A stretch of DNA of 64,000 nucleotides from Paralvinella palmiformis (GCA_025642065.1 JAODUP010000353.1:1087501-1151500); one strand, 5' to 3'; positions 32,640-44,235 are shown, counted from the first letter of the stretch. Notes: generated by a model from the letters alone, not told the origin. A program made the numbers and translations.

Positions 32640-33960
32640 TAGAAATATAGGTTACCACGGTCAGGCACAATTTTTCGGTGCTATGGCACAGTATTTTGAT
32701 ACCACCGTCCTCAATATCGTGATGGAAAGTTCTAAGACATCCTGAATACATCCAGAATAGATTTTCCCAATAATATCTATTATCTACAGATGGCTGTAAT
32801 ACAGTGTCGTGATGACGAGATTCATATTACGATAATTTAAACAACAGTAAATCCTGATGATAATAATGTCATCTATCCATATGTCATGATCCGTGATTCC
32901 CCCCCCTATGACGTCATATACGGTGATGCCAAAGGTGTCACGCGTCAAAATGATGATAACAAAGAACATCATGAATGAGACACCGATGATGATAATTAAA
33001 ATCCACAATTAAAATCAATAGTTAAAATCAATAATTAAAATCAATAGGATCTTATATTTTTAACTCGATTGACGATGATGTTCCGGATAATAATTTAGCT
33101 ACGACGGGGAAAAAAGTCATGGGAGTAAAGTCACAATTGTGTCGAAGAGAAAAAGAAATACAATGACATACACAGTGCGTATTTTAAGTAAAAGTAAAGC
33201 CAGACAGTGTAAGCTGACTGTTGTTTGAGCGATGTTGCTGGATGTGTCGGTTTATTTAATGCAGCTGGAGAAATACGGGGCTTCCGTGGAAATTGAATCT
33301 TGTCGGACAAAATTGGCCACATTTGGCCTTTTACGTCCTCTGATGACATCGGAGATAAAATCCAATCCAATTCTTTTTCTTCCGATTGTTAAGTTGCATC
33401 GACACACGGATAAGCCAGCGCACGTTCCCAGATACCGCCCCCCACCCACCCACCCACACAATATAGTACTGGAAACACTGCACTGGTTCGATATATAGGT
33501 AGTGCATACGACACAACGTTAACCTGTGTACAACTGAAGCTGTTGTGTTGATTAGTATGCCGGAGAGCTTATAAAAGGCAAAACAACAATCATCCTGATC
33601 GGGTTACAACTTGGCGAGGCCGGTATTGTACAGGACACACCTTTGCTGTGTGTTTAACTTAAACAGTTCTGTCGGTTGGGGCACCGAGAGCCCATAAGGG
33701 GCATAACTTTTCGCCCCGATCAAACGACAACTTGGCGACCCCGAACCTGTTGGACCCCTCTCCGTTTGGTTGATATAGGTAGGATTTGTTTAGCTATTCG
33801 AACCCAGAATGGAGCTGGGATCAGCATTTGTGGTACAGAAATGTTTTTATGTATAGGTCGACTTCCAGTCACAGCAAATTACTGCTGAATGTAAACTGTG
33901 ATATCAAAGTTTTTTTAGTGTATTTACATTAATATACTTTTGAACCACATGCATGTGTTT
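32640..33960. other. Intron DNA; possible tandem duplication, otherwise nothing
   Basis: At about 33560-33630 and 33680-33745 two related segments (cttataaaaggcaaaac...acttggcgaggccgg and cccataaggggcataac...acttggcgaccccgaa) follow each other. Short frames at 33131-33498 have no recognised product. Confidence 0.5.
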
Positions 33961-33964
33961 TTAC

Positions 33965-34240
33965 GGCGATTGTGGTGTCAAATAGTATATATGTTTTTTG
34001 TTTGTTTTTGTGCGTAACCTACACCAACCGCTTCCCTATGGGCATGACATATTTGGGCTCCCAGGCCGAGGAGTAGCCCAGATATGTATAGGTCTACGAA
34101 TGTATAGATGTGTACTTTTTTGTATGCCTAAATCCAACTATGTATTGATTTAATTATATGTAGATTAATGGAGGTATATGTTTTTAAAGGATGTATATGT
34201 TTTAATGTTCTATGCCAATGCCACCGTATATATGTATCCT
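33965..34240 (+). repeat. Unnamed interspersed repeat, copy 1
   Basis: Blocks in order: gtggtgtcaaatagtat, ttttttgtttg, gtaacctacaccaaccgct, tgggcatgacatatttg, ggagtagcccaga, gattaatggaggta, aaaggatgtatatgtt, then atgtatcctaaaacacacgc running into a CA/CGCA microsatellite. The same order is seen at 39.6-39.9 kb, so this is a dispersed family with a CA-rich 3' end. No coding potential and no inverted ends were found. Confidence 0.65.
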
Positions 34241-34425
34241 AAAACACACGCACGCACGCACGCGCGTGCACACGCACATATACGCACACATACGCACATA
34301 CATACGACACACCCACATACACACGCACATACACCCACGCACACACACACATATATACACACACGCACATACACTCAGACATACACACATACGTATGTAT
34401 ACGTACACACGCGGACCCCCCACAC

Positions 34426-34461
<36 letters not shown>
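34241..34461. repeat. CA/CGCA-rich tract and (TA)n run
   Basis: Imperfect CACA/CGCA/CATA repeats end in a TA run at 34429-34460, immediately before the acceptor of module exon E. Confidence 0.9.
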
Positions 34462-34463
<2 letters not shown>

Positions 34464-34471
34464 CGTTATAG

Positions 34472-34597
34472 AGTTTAGGTATAACATCAGCAGATGTTAC
34501 CGAGATAATGGCTGATGACGTCACAGATCTAGAACGAGGCCGCTACCTGATGGAAGAAGCTGTCCGTGAGATGGAAGAGCAACTTCAGACCGGATGA
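34472..34597 (+). CDS. Module-repeat gene, exon E (module copy 4 and stop)
   Basis: The last exon starts after ttcacgttatag (34471) in phase 0 and ends at TGA 34595-34597, 41 codons. It reads ADVTEIMADDVTDLERGRYL followed by MEEAVREMEEQLQTG. The D-Q-G-R of other copies is E-R-G-R, and the helix ends early where they have K-L-E-Q. An AATAAA at 34712-34717 gives a short 3' UTR. The visible protein is about 255 residues from exon A onward, highly acidic, and likely cytoplasmic, as no signal peptide or membrane segment is seen. Function unknown; a scaffold or cytoskeletal role is only a guess from the coiled-coil pattern. Confidence 0.75.
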   Translation, partial: SLGITSADVTEIMADDVTDLERGRYLMEEAVREMEEQLQTG

Positions 34598-34711
34598 TGA
34601 CGTAGTAAAGATGATGAGAGGACAGAATGAGAGATAACAGCTGATACCGGAACATCCCTGATGCATCATGATACTTATTTCCCAATCGTTCGATCGGTCG
34701 ACCTGATGTAA

Positions 34712-34717
34712 AATAAA
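34712..34717 (+). promoter_or_regulatory. Polyadenylation signal AATAAA
   Basis: A canonical AATAAA about 115 bp after the stop of exon E and upstream of the next gene. It supports 34597 as the true end of the module-repeat gene. Confidence 0.6.
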
Positions 34718-34829
34718 ACATGAAATACTTTGCTTTAGTTCTGTGTCTCAGTCAGCGAACTGATAGTGTTTTTCGCCACAAAACTCTGGTATCTGGGATT
34801 AAATCCCAGTCGGTCTGAAGCTCGCTTTA

Positions 34830-35243
34830 TCTTTTTATTTCGTTTCAGTGGTTCTTGAGGGTATTACGCCCATTTAGGATACTGTAGGTAGAACAATGGC
34901 CACAAAATAACAACATCAACTTGTGTGAGCGTGTGTATGTATGTGTGTGTGTGCGTATAGGCGCGTGCGTCGGCGTGTGTAGGGTAACTGAGCGGGTAAA
35001 TGAATGCCTGTGCGAGTAACTAATTAAGTTGATCACTAATGTTTAACTCATCCAGACACCTAGTTAGACGACACCCAATCAGCCACCCAGACAGCTCGCA
35101 AACCACCAAAACCAATGACAAACACTAAAAACACAACTCAGTAAACACAGCCACATTACTCTGTCACGCTCCAGTTAGTTTGGTCACAATGTCAGTATTT
35201 TGGCAAACACAGGTATTGAAATAGAACAATAGACTTTGGTCCG

Positions 35244-35287
<44 letters not shown>

Positions 35288-35560
35288 TGTAACCCAAATA
35301 TTTATACATACATACATACATATTTCATTCATTCATACACTTACATATTCTTAGATATACATAATTACAGACAGATAGACACACACACATCCACATATAA
35401 ATACATACTACGTACAGACTGAGAGACAGATACACAGACAGATACACAAAGACACGGACATATAGACTACCATCTATAGTTATATAATATACGATCTTTA
35501 CCAACAAAACACACACACACACACACAAACAAACAAAGTCTAGACGTGACCAGGATATAT
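34830..35560. other. Intergenic DNA with microsatellites
   Basis: GT-rich tract at about 34920-34980, a TA run at 35249-35282, CATA/CACA tracts at 35305-35540. No gene seen. Confidence 0.7.
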
Positions 35561-35707
35561 AATTCCTGGTAATAGGCCAGTAGTTACTCTGAAATCTCGG
35601 GGGGGAGGAATGTTTTTGATGGGGTGAGGAGGGGAGCTATTTGGGGGATTCCCCAATTGGTGACACGTCAGTGTCTAGCGAGCTCCGTGACCCGAATGTT
35701 GTTAACC

Positions 35708-35717
35708 GGATATAAGC
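35708..35717 (+). promoter_or_regulatory. Possible TATA-like element
   Basis: The sequence ggatataagc lies about 60 bp upstream of the ATG at 35776 and would allow a short 5' leader. G-rich runs at 35600-35655 lie further upstream. Without transcript ends this remains tentative. Confidence 0.35.
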
Positions 35718-35775
35718 ATTCGGTCGCTGACTGTACTATAACTTACCTAGAGCAGTCCAGGTAAGACGGTCCGGT

Positions 35776-36795
35776 ATGGATACATTAGACGATAAGATCG
35801 AACAAATCCGGGAGACCGGCATAGGTCACGGACTGTCTGACAGAGAGATAGACAGCTGCATCTTGGACGCCCTCAAACAGCTGTCTAAACGATCGAAAAG
35901 CGCAGCTGTTAAGCGTAGACGCCGATCCAGGTGCGCGTCGATCGTCTGCGGCGTGTTGCTGTGCGCAGGTGTGGCTGTGATGACGTTGCTGTGCCTCTAT
36001 TCCGTTGCTGTGTGGGTGTATCCCGACACCCAGAGGTGGCTGAAGAACCAGGCAGAGCCGTGGTTCTATACGATAACAAAGAACTGGCGACTGCTAACGC
36101 TCGGTATAACGAAGACGTTCGATTTAAGCGGCTTCTACGGAGCCCACTGTCTGATCGGGAATCCGTTCGTCGAGTTCCAGAATCAGGATTGCGGAGAATG
36201 TCAGAAAGTCCGGAAGGAACACGTCCTGATTACCGTCTCGACTAGACAGTATGAGAATATCTACATGGGAAGAGCACAGCCGCTGATCCTGAAGGGAAAC
36301 CATTCCAAGGTCACCTTCAACGATCTCCGATCGTGGTATAGAGATAACGGGATCACGTTCGACGCCGTAAACCGGAAGCTGCAGAAGGCACCCCCTGGCG
36401 TCGAATCTATCGACGATTTCTTGGCTAATTACAGTGAAGATGATCTCATCGCTGATCGAAATATTCACGTGGAGTGGACATCGGACGCCGTAAATCCGTC
36501 TCGACTGATCCGGAGACTCTTCTCCCGCCCTACCTTCGTTCCACGTACGCAGGAAGTGAGTCTTCTAAAGACGATAGTGGTGTCGTCACCGGAAGCCGGT
36601 ACCATCGAACCGAACCGACGCAGACGTGGATCCTCGGCTCATTGGTACGTACAGGGATCTGGATCCCGAGAGATCGTACTACTGCCGGCAGCCAAGTGCG
36701 ACACGTGTCAGCCAATCAAATTCGTTCTGGAGGCGGGAGATATTCTCTGTTATAACGGGCACGTATGGCGTCTGCAATCTTTACCGGCTTTAAAG
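35776..36795 (+). CDS. Type II membrane protein with luminal JmjC/cupin-like domain, exon 1
   Basis: A 340-codon first exon starts at an ATG with a good context (tccggtATGG) and ends in phase 0 at donor TTAAAG|gtgaga (36795). Residues 1-53 are polar with a basic cluster (KRRRRSR, 46-52). Residues 54-81 form one membrane helix, so the rest should face the lumen or outside. The domain opens with a C-x-x-C (139/142) in DCGECQKV, then AQPLILKGNHSKVTFNDLRS, RLFSRPTFVP and a second C-x-x-C (308/311) before FVLEAGDILCYNGHVW. This order resembles membrane-anchored cupin_8/JmjC-like proteins of invertebrates. The H-x-D iron ligands are not evident where expected, so enzymatic activity is doubtful. The C-terminal exon(s) were not located. 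Confidence 0.85.
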
Positions 36796-36799
36796 GTGA

Positions 36800-37200
36800 G
36801 ACAAATATAAATGTGGCTTTTATCGGTTCATTGATGCTAATTATGTAAACACGAACTGTCTTTACCGTCAACAGCACATCGTATAATTAACCTGTTGTTA
36901 TAAATAGACGAGTTAACATGGCTTTGTTGTTATTAGTCGAGCTGTTGCATAATTCCTGAATCGTGTCATAATGTATTTTGTGAAAACACCAGTTTGTCTG
37001 TAAACGTTTTTTTTTTACATTATTGACAATCAACTAATCGGAGCTTTCTCTTTTTGTCTAGAAAAATACCAATAAAGCCATATATGGAATATGTTTTGCT
37101 TTGTTTAGTAATTTGTATGCGAGTGTCAAGAGGGTATGTCATAGCTGTCAAACATCAACATATCGGGCTTCATTTAAATCTATAATGCACTCTTCTAGAG
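36800..37200. other. Intron or intergenic DNA, nothing recognised
   Basis: AT-rich sequence following the donor at 36795; no exon candidate found. Confidence 0.6.
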
Positions 37201-37204
37201 AACA

Positions 37205-37512
37205 ATGAGGACTGTACAACATCAGGACATAATAACATCACAGCAGTACAACACCAGGACATAATAACATCACAGCAGTACAACACCCGGACATAATAAC
37301 ATCACAGCAGTACAACATCGGGACACAATAACATCACAGCAGTACAACATCAGGACACAATAACACCAGAACAGTGCAACATCAGGACCAAATAACATCA
37401 CAGCAGTACAACATCAGGACACAATAATAAATCATAGCAGTACAGCATCAGGACACAATAACATATCAGCAGTACAACATCAGGTCACAATAACATCACA
37501 ACAGTATAACAT
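37205..37512. repeat. 32-bp minisatellite, about 10 copies
   Basis: The unit joins acaacatcaggacacaataa and catcacagcagt, with small changes between copies and decay at both ends. Confidence 0.92.
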
Positions 37513-38235
37513 TAAAACGCTGAATGAGCATAACTTCAAAAATTCACGTTGCAGTACACTGTGGCACAGAAACACCATAACATGACATCATTTCTTTGAA
37601 TACCATCACATCTATATGAAGTAACTCATCTTTATCTCATCTTTATCTCGTGTGGGGTCGTCTTTTCCTTTATATGTCACCCCCCCCCCCCCCGTCCATC
37701 TGTCATATGTCACAGGTAGAACCAGCTCCGAGAGGTTAAACAAATAATTAGTACTCTCACAGTGGATATTACACTCTCAGTCAACCTCATATACCATTGT
37801 TACCACGATAACAATTACTTATGAGATTATCATGACGTAACGCTCTCATTACCGTCATAACGTTCATATTTAATATCGGAGATACCCAACGACAATCCAA
37901 ATGGTCTTTAAATATATTTATCAGCTATCTATTTCTGATTTTCGAAGACTATGTCTTAGAACGGGCATCTAGAGTTGCAATATTTACAAAAGGCTGAATG
38001 TATTAGTGTAAATGTTGTTTTTGGTTTTTAAATTAGCATAAGTATTTCGGCAAAACATTGTGAGGTTACAATTAACAGCAAAACTAACGTGAAATGGCAA
38101 TGAACCAGTGATACTAAGAGACGTTTAAAAATAAACATCAGCATCTCGAAGTGATGGATGTTATTTAGACGAAAAAGTTTGGCACGATTTTAAGATTTGC
38201 TATAAATAACGTAACTTTATTTTACTCGTGCTACT
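37513..38235. other. No feature recognised
   Basis: Contains a C-run at 37681-37693 and otherwise AT-rich DNA. No supported exon. Confidence 0.6.
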
Positions 38236-38240
38236 TGGAA

Positions 38241-38608
38241 TGGTTTGTTTTGGTTTTGTTGTTCGGGGAGAATCCTCAGGCTGTCGCTTAATCAGCACAG
38301 CCTCTATGTTGCAGTGGTTGAGGAACCTCCTCCCCCACCACTCACAGGGGAGCAGTACGGAAAGATGGAGCCGAAATACCCTGAGGGCGGTCACGCCAGA
38401 GTGTTTTACGTCCTCGGGTTTTTTAACGTCCCCTTTATTTTAAATAATTCAGTGGAGACGGCAGCGCCATTTAACGCGGTCAGCCACCCACGATGTAGTG
38501 AGCCGAGAAATTAATCCCTGGAAAGGTTTCGACCTCTTACGGGGTTCGAACCTGCGACCGTTGGCACCGAGTGCCGGGTGCTTAATCGCTAGGCCACCGG
38601 AGCTCACT
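38241..38608 (-). mobile_element. SINE family B copy
   Basis: A full-length reverse copy of the element at 31111-31478, from the tail side ggttttgttgttcggggaga to the head end ccaccggagctcact. I could not find a convincing target-site duplication. The small open frames inside it are non-coding. Confidence 0.92.
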
Positions 38609-39026
38609 AGTATAATGGAAACGATAATATATTCTAGTATTTATTAGTATGTCAACTAAGATCATTCTAACAGATACCTTGTGAGCCTGGTATCCTTCTT
38701 AGAATTAAGGCTTCATATTACTACATCGACATTCAGTAATTCTCGGATGATGTAATGAAATATATTTATTTTAGAAGATGGTAGCACGTCGACGAATATA
38801 AACAAACTGACAACAGATATTTCTGTATTCATAGTAAATATTGTACCCATTATTTTGATCCTATTTGACACATACAGCTGTGCTGTGTCACAGTACACTT
38901 TATACTGAACGTCACGTTACGGTGTAATGACACAAGCAGGCGCAGCGTTTACTGAATATTAAATGACTAATAAGGGAATCCGGTCGGACACAGGCTAATA
39001 AACATGGGATACCAGACACCAGACCG

Positions 39027-39330
39027 CCCGTTTGGCTTCATCGGGAGAGTGCGGCAATATTAACCCGTGGCTATTGTGCTGTTGTGCGGCAGGTCGGAGG
39101 TTCGAATCCCGGCCCTGACTTTATAGTGGGAGGTTTTCACCCAATCAGGTAACCGGCGAGGTCTTCTCCACCGAATACGATATCTATTGTAAATCCTAAA
39201 TTCACTTAGAATTAGTTCACGTGACGAAGCTGTAAATTACACACTATATATGTCCCCCCTCATTTCCGGTAGTTAAGCCATGTAAAATAACTGCCATTTC
39301 GCCAATTATTATTGTTATTATTATTATTAT
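39027..39330 (+). mobile_element. SINE family D, copy 2
   Basis: B box ggttcgaatcccgg at 39099-39113, then ggaggttttcacccaatcag, gtaaccggcga, ctattgtaaatcctaaattc and a 3' end aaataactgccatttcgcca followed by an ATT run. Same order as the copy at 16.95 kb. Confidence 0.75.
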
Positions 39331-39624
39331 TATTATTATTAAAAATGAACGTTAATGGACACGAGGCGACTGAACGTAAACACCGGAAAAGAGAGTCTTT
39401 CTGTAAAGAGAGCTTTTCTTGTCTCATCAAGCTCGGGTTTATTTTTATTTGCAGCAATTATCAAGTTATATTAATATAAGAGATAATGTGTTTTTATATC
39501 TGAACAATTAATGTAACAAGGAATATCGTGTTGTTCAAGAATATTGTTTAGATGAAGTAATTAATATAAGTAACAATTGAAGAAATTAAAAAATAACAAT
39601 ACACACACACACACACACGCACAC

Positions 39625-39963
39625 ACGTGTTGTTTGTTGCGAGCTGTGGTATCAAATGGTATGTTTTTTGTACGTAGCCTACATGTAGCCGCTTTCTGTG
39701 GGCGTGACATATTTGTCGCGTACGAAAAGCGAATTAGCTGGTTCCCACAGCTGATGAGTAGACCAGACACATGCTTAGGTATACGCACACATCTTATCAA
39801 TATGTGGAGGTATGGAACATTTTATTTTAGATTAATGTATGTATAGTTGTATTTAGATTTATGGAGGTAAGTTTCGAAGGATGTTTAGATATGTTGATGC
39901 TCTGTGCCTGTTGCCTCTTACTATGTACCCACAACAACACACACACACACACACACACACACA
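39625..39963 (+). repeat. Unnamed interspersed repeat, copy 2
   Basis: Blocks gtggtatcaaatggtatg, ttttttgtacgtagcctaca, gtgggcgtgacatatttg, gatgagtagaccaga, tttatggaggtaag and gaaggatgtttagat match the order of the repeat at 33965. It also runs into CA dinucleotides (39930-39963). A (CA)n run precedes it too (39600-39620). Confidence 0.65.
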
Positions 39964-39969
39964 CCATTT

Positions 39970-40640
39970 ACATATATTTATAGATAATTAATTACAGTAC
40001 CGTTACTTGCCTGTTTCCCGATGGTTTCACTAAATGTCATTTGTTTACCATTAAATACAATTATTGGAAAATAGCCCAAAACATAAAATAATTTAATTTA
40101 ACCAGTCTGTCAACAATATCATCATATATAGACATAGATGTGAAGATGTACTCTTTTGTCTTATACATTGTAATAAATATGACGACGTAGCTGATGTTCT
40201 TTAAGATATGGAGTTCGATGCTGCGTTATTACGGAGATTTTGCTGACTAGTAATATTCCAGACCAGACAAATTATTGGTGATGCGACTTCGGCTGGATAT
40301 TCATTTATCAGACAGCGTTGACTCGTTAACAAGATGGAGAACGTAACATGTTTGCTTCCACGCTAAGTGTTGTCACCAGCATCGACTGACTTGTATTCCG
40401 GGTGATAAGTGTTCGCGTAGCTGTTATCTATCGGTTACACCCCAATTAAGGAAAGGTGATCTGAAAGCTGCTGATTTCTTCAGTGGCTATTCGTAATTTG
40501 TTGACTCTGCTCTTGTCAACATTGGTGATCTGTTGATCTTAGATGATTTCGACAGAAAGTAAGGTTGTCGGGACGGGATTCCCCGATCAGCCAATTTCAG
40601 GGAGTTTATGCAATAAGGTACCCACAGACAGGACCACATC
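39970..40640. other. No feature recognised
   Basis: Mixed-composition DNA without motif-bearing frames or repeat families that I can name. Confidence 0.55.
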
Positions 40641-40655
40641 TTCAATGCCGTCTGT

Positions 40656-40846
40656 GGCGCCTCCGTTGTCCAACTGGTAGTGGGTTGGATCACCGACCAC
40701 TATCACCCGAGTACGTATCTGGCGTCGGCATATCTGAAGGGTGTTTCATCTTTGACTTCGTTTCATTACCTTTGGAGGTCGCTCGGCCCATTTAGCTTAC
40801 CATGTCCAGACAAGTGGCCGTAAAGCATCAATCATCCTCATCAGTA
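40656..40846 (+). mobile_element. SINE family A copy
   Basis: Head ggcgcctccgttgtccaact, a rearranged middle (accactatcacccgagta), then the body atatctgaagggtgtttcat to gtggccgtaaagcatcaatc. The short flanking repeat ccgtctg occurs at 40648-40654 and 40847-40853. Confidence 0.88.
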
Positions 40847-40999
40847 CCGTCTGATCATTTCATTATTAATATTGATATATCTTTACAAAAAACAAAAACA
40901 ATCTGTTAAGATTAATTCATGGAGGAAAGAAATATAAGTCGATTAATGAAATGTTTTACTTGCTGATCTGAAGGTTCTTCTCTGGTATTGGATCCACCA

Positions 41000-41350
41000 G
41001 GAGATAGTGATCAATTGGTGGCTCTCTATAATAGGACAATGAGGGACTTTGTAGATAGCCATGTACCTCTAGGGAGAAAAGAGCTGCCAAGATGTACAGT
41101 CAGGAAAGAAGGACGGAAGGCACCGTAAACGGAAGTGGATCAGGACCAGTTTGTATGTTTATTATGAGATGTTCAAGATTAGCAAAACTCAAGTTAAAGG
41201 CACCTTGGCCTCTGCCACATCGAAGGATTACAAAAAAAGATCAAAGCCTGCAAGGAAAATCAAAGGGCTGTATTCAGGGTTGCGACTAAAATACCACATA
41301 CAAGTCATAATGTTTTTTCCGAATACTAGTAAATCATGGAAAGACTTTGC
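41000..41350 (+). mobile_element. CR1/L2-type LINE fragment (endonuclease-RT linker)
   Basis: With frame changes it reads DQLVALYNRTMRDFVDSHVP then LGRKELPR near 41010-41090. It continues with SLYVYYEMFKISKTQV and, further on, IKACKENQRAVFRVATKI near 41240-41300. In CR1/L2 ORF2 the linker has 'Y-N-x-x-L-x-x-x-x-D-x-H-A-P', then 'Y-x-x-x-I-x-x-x-x-x-D-Q-R-x-L-F-x-x-x-x-K'. The piece is truncated at both ends. Confidence 0.6.
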
Positions 41351-41359
41351 CTTTTGTAT

Positions 41360-42285
41360 TAATATCTTTCTCTGCCAAACTATGTTAAATATACATCATA
41401 AAGGATTCCTTTCCATCACCTTATTATTCGATGTATAATTGGTATAATAGTTCATGGTGGATGTATTTGAGCCTCTTATAGATAATAGGACAAATTTGAG
41501 TATCCGTTATAAAGCCATTAATAAACACAGTTTGCACTAATGTTCTAAACAATTAGTGATACGTTTCAAATTGTGAATGAGTCATCCTGTTTGTGTGTGC
41601 CACAGTGAGTGAGTTTTACCGAAAGGGAGAGTTCACCCTCAGATAATATTACGTAAATATGCAATACTTATAGCATTAAAACATTCATAAAAACAATGAT
41701 GAACTATTGTAGATAAAAAGAAATAATCCAAATTACCGGAGGGCCGCCATTAAGGCTACACCGGATGCCAGATTCGAAGACAATGAAGGGGAAAGGTCAA
41801 ATGGTCTGACGTCACCTGGGCCAGGAGTACGCGGGGTTCGCATAGACACCAATTAGTGTTTCCGGTTCTCCTCGCGCTATCTTCGCTAATTCTGTTTTTT
41901 TTTTCTGTAAAAAAAACCGGACTCATCTTCATCTTGTAATATTTGTTCTGACTCAAACAGATCTGGCTGAATGTCAGCTATGATGTAAATTTTACGAGAT
42001 TACTACGTTTTGTTCTGGAAGTATTCTTGTTTACACGCTTTTATACGGATGATACCGACCTCGGTCAACTTGCGTGTTTCAGGTGACATCAGCATTCAGA
42101 AGCTTCCGGTCTCTGTCTAGCTTCAAAATGGCGGCGCCCAGAGGCCATTAGAAGTTGATTAATCAGCACTTTGAACTGGATTAGTTAATATGGCGGTGAT
42201 CGTTTTCAAATTCAGACATTATTTATGATATTTGTGAGCATAGCTATATTAGTCCTGAAAATTTGAAATGAAGGTGAACTGTTTC
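41360..42285. other. No confident feature
   Basis: A candidate last exon after tgcgtgtttcag at 42083 was considered and rejected. Nothing else is recognised. Confidence 0.5.
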
Positions 42286-42289
42286 TTTA

Positions 42290-42500
42290 ACGTGTAATGA
42301 GTGAGTGAGTAAGTGAGTGAGTGAGTGAGTACTTTGTTTACCTCCGGGACTTGTAATATCATACGCATATAGCCGAGGTGGTCACTCTCTGGCAATGATT
42401 TCATAGACATAGGTATACCGATTAGATTCGAAATCCGAACTGGATGTTTGCAGCGCACCGTTCTAACCACTCTGCCAGCTGAGTGCCCGGATGTTATCGT
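42290..42500 (-). mobile_element. tRNA-like SINE with (ACTC)n tail (family H)
   Basis: On the minus strand: gggcactcagctggcagagt, ggttagaacggtgcgctgca, then B box-like gatttcgaatctaatcgg, a short body and a run of ACTC tetranucleotides (42297-42330). The head is convincingly tRNA-like in A/B box spacing. Only one copy is seen. Confidence 0.6.
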
Positions 42501-42509
42501 CGAGGACAC

Positions 42510-43330
42510 GTGACCGTGGCGACTAATATCTATGGAAGTGATATGATCAGATCGAAGATTTTGATTGACGGATGAAACATCAAACAGATGCAGGAAATAC
42601 TGGAATTATTAAAACATATAAAACAACAACAATAAACCGCCCCCCCCAAAACAAAAACAACAACAACAGCAAAACAAAATAAAATAAAACACGAACAAAA
42701 CAAAAACAAACAGTGCGCGCAATAAACAATACAGTGCACTACAAACAAAACGATAAATTGTGTACTATAAACTATACCAAAAAAGTGCTTTGAGTCAATC
42801 AATGAGAGCGTGGGAGGCCACCATCTGAAGCTGGTTGGTGGATTCGTAGGAGGAATCCTCCAAATGTTTAGCTCATTACTGTTAAAATAATATTGACTGA
42901 ATACGAAATAATGACGACACAAGACAACACTAACTACTGATGGACTAATATTTCTATATTCTTCTAAACACGAATTTTCTATGCACCTGGATTGGTTTTA
43001 TCATAAATATAAATCCGGGGAACCGGAACAAATCAAGTCCCAGCCTAATGAGGCTTCACTGTTCGGCCAGTTCAGGTGCCAGTTTGCAATGGCGTCACTG
43101 TAGTTTGAATAATAAATCCCGTATTAAGCATATAGACAGTGCTCGCTAACCTCTACTTGACATTAACCTATTAATCAATAAGGTGTGCTGTTTTTTCCGC
43201 TTAAACCTTTGCGCCATAAACCTACTCAGTCTGACAACAGGACACGTGACCACTCGCAATAAAGACGATACATGTCTCATAAAGGTGATGCGACGGTATT
43301 ATATTCTGATGTAAGCTGTGGATCTAGGCT
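42510..43330. other. No gene recognised
   Basis: An A/CAAA-rich tract at 42615-42720; otherwise plain DNA. Confidence 0.55.
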
Positions 43331-43335
43331 TATTC

Positions 43336-43665
43336 TCTACGGGTGATTTGGTGACATCACTTGTAACAGTTGTGGGGCTAAATCTATACGTGTGATGATG
43401 GCATCACTTGTTATAGTTGAGGGGCTAAATCTCTACGGGTGATTGTTGCATCACTTGTAACAGTTGTGGGGCTAAATCTCTACGGGTGATTGTTGCATCA
43501 CTTGTAACAGTTGTGGGGCTAAATCTCGGCGGCATTAATTGTAACAGTTGAGGGGCTAAATCTCCAGTATCACATTGATAACACAACAACAACAACAACA
43601 ACAGCGGCAACAACAACAACAACAACGACGGCGATGACAACAACACCACCAACAACAATAACAGC

Positions 43666-43690
<25 letters not shown>
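43336..43690. repeat. 47-bp minisatellite (about 5 copies) and CAA/AAT runs
   Basis: The unit contains gcatcacttgtaacagttg and tggggctaaatctctacggg. The two central copies are identical, and outer ones have deletions. An AAC/GGC-rich trinucleotide tract (43577-43660) and AAT run (43665-43700) follow. Confidence 0.88.
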
Positions 43691-43699
<9 letters not shown>

Positions 43700-44235
43700 T
43701 TTTTTAACTAAGGTATCGATACCAGCAGCGATTATTCAAATGCACGCATCAGTAACAATCATGGAGCATCAGAATCTTATCATTATCAGGCGTCCGCCAA
43801 CTATCAGTAACATAAATTTGTTAGATGAATACGACGGAGATAAAAAGTGATTATAGACTTGATAAGCTTGAAGGCCACCAAGCGGATCTTTATACTCCCT
43901 AACAGGCCGAGTCGCTGTTTTGTTGCCGTGGTTATTCGGGGTGCCGGGTGAACGGTTATCAGTTACATCTACATCAGAGGTAATTGTTAAATGATTAAAT
44001 ACGAAACTAAATTTACCGAACAACAAAAATAGAGAGATCAACCGATTGATAAGTGAGTAACGCAACAGATTATTGATTAATTTAACGGTCTATTAATATT
44101 AGACGTAATTAGCTAATATTTCTAGCCAATGTTTCATATCGCGACAACAGCAAGGCCATTTTCGCCTATTTTGCGTCTGTCTGCATGCAACCGAATGTTT
44201 ATCGGTGGCGTAGGGTTCGGTCTGTCGCCGATGGT

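Noticed and set aside
42074..42150. Possible last exon of the JmjC/cupin-like gene (after tgcgtgtttcag, reading to a stop)
   Set aside because: It is in phase with the donor at 36795 but encodes a low-information Ser/Arg/Phe stretch unlike the family's C terminus.
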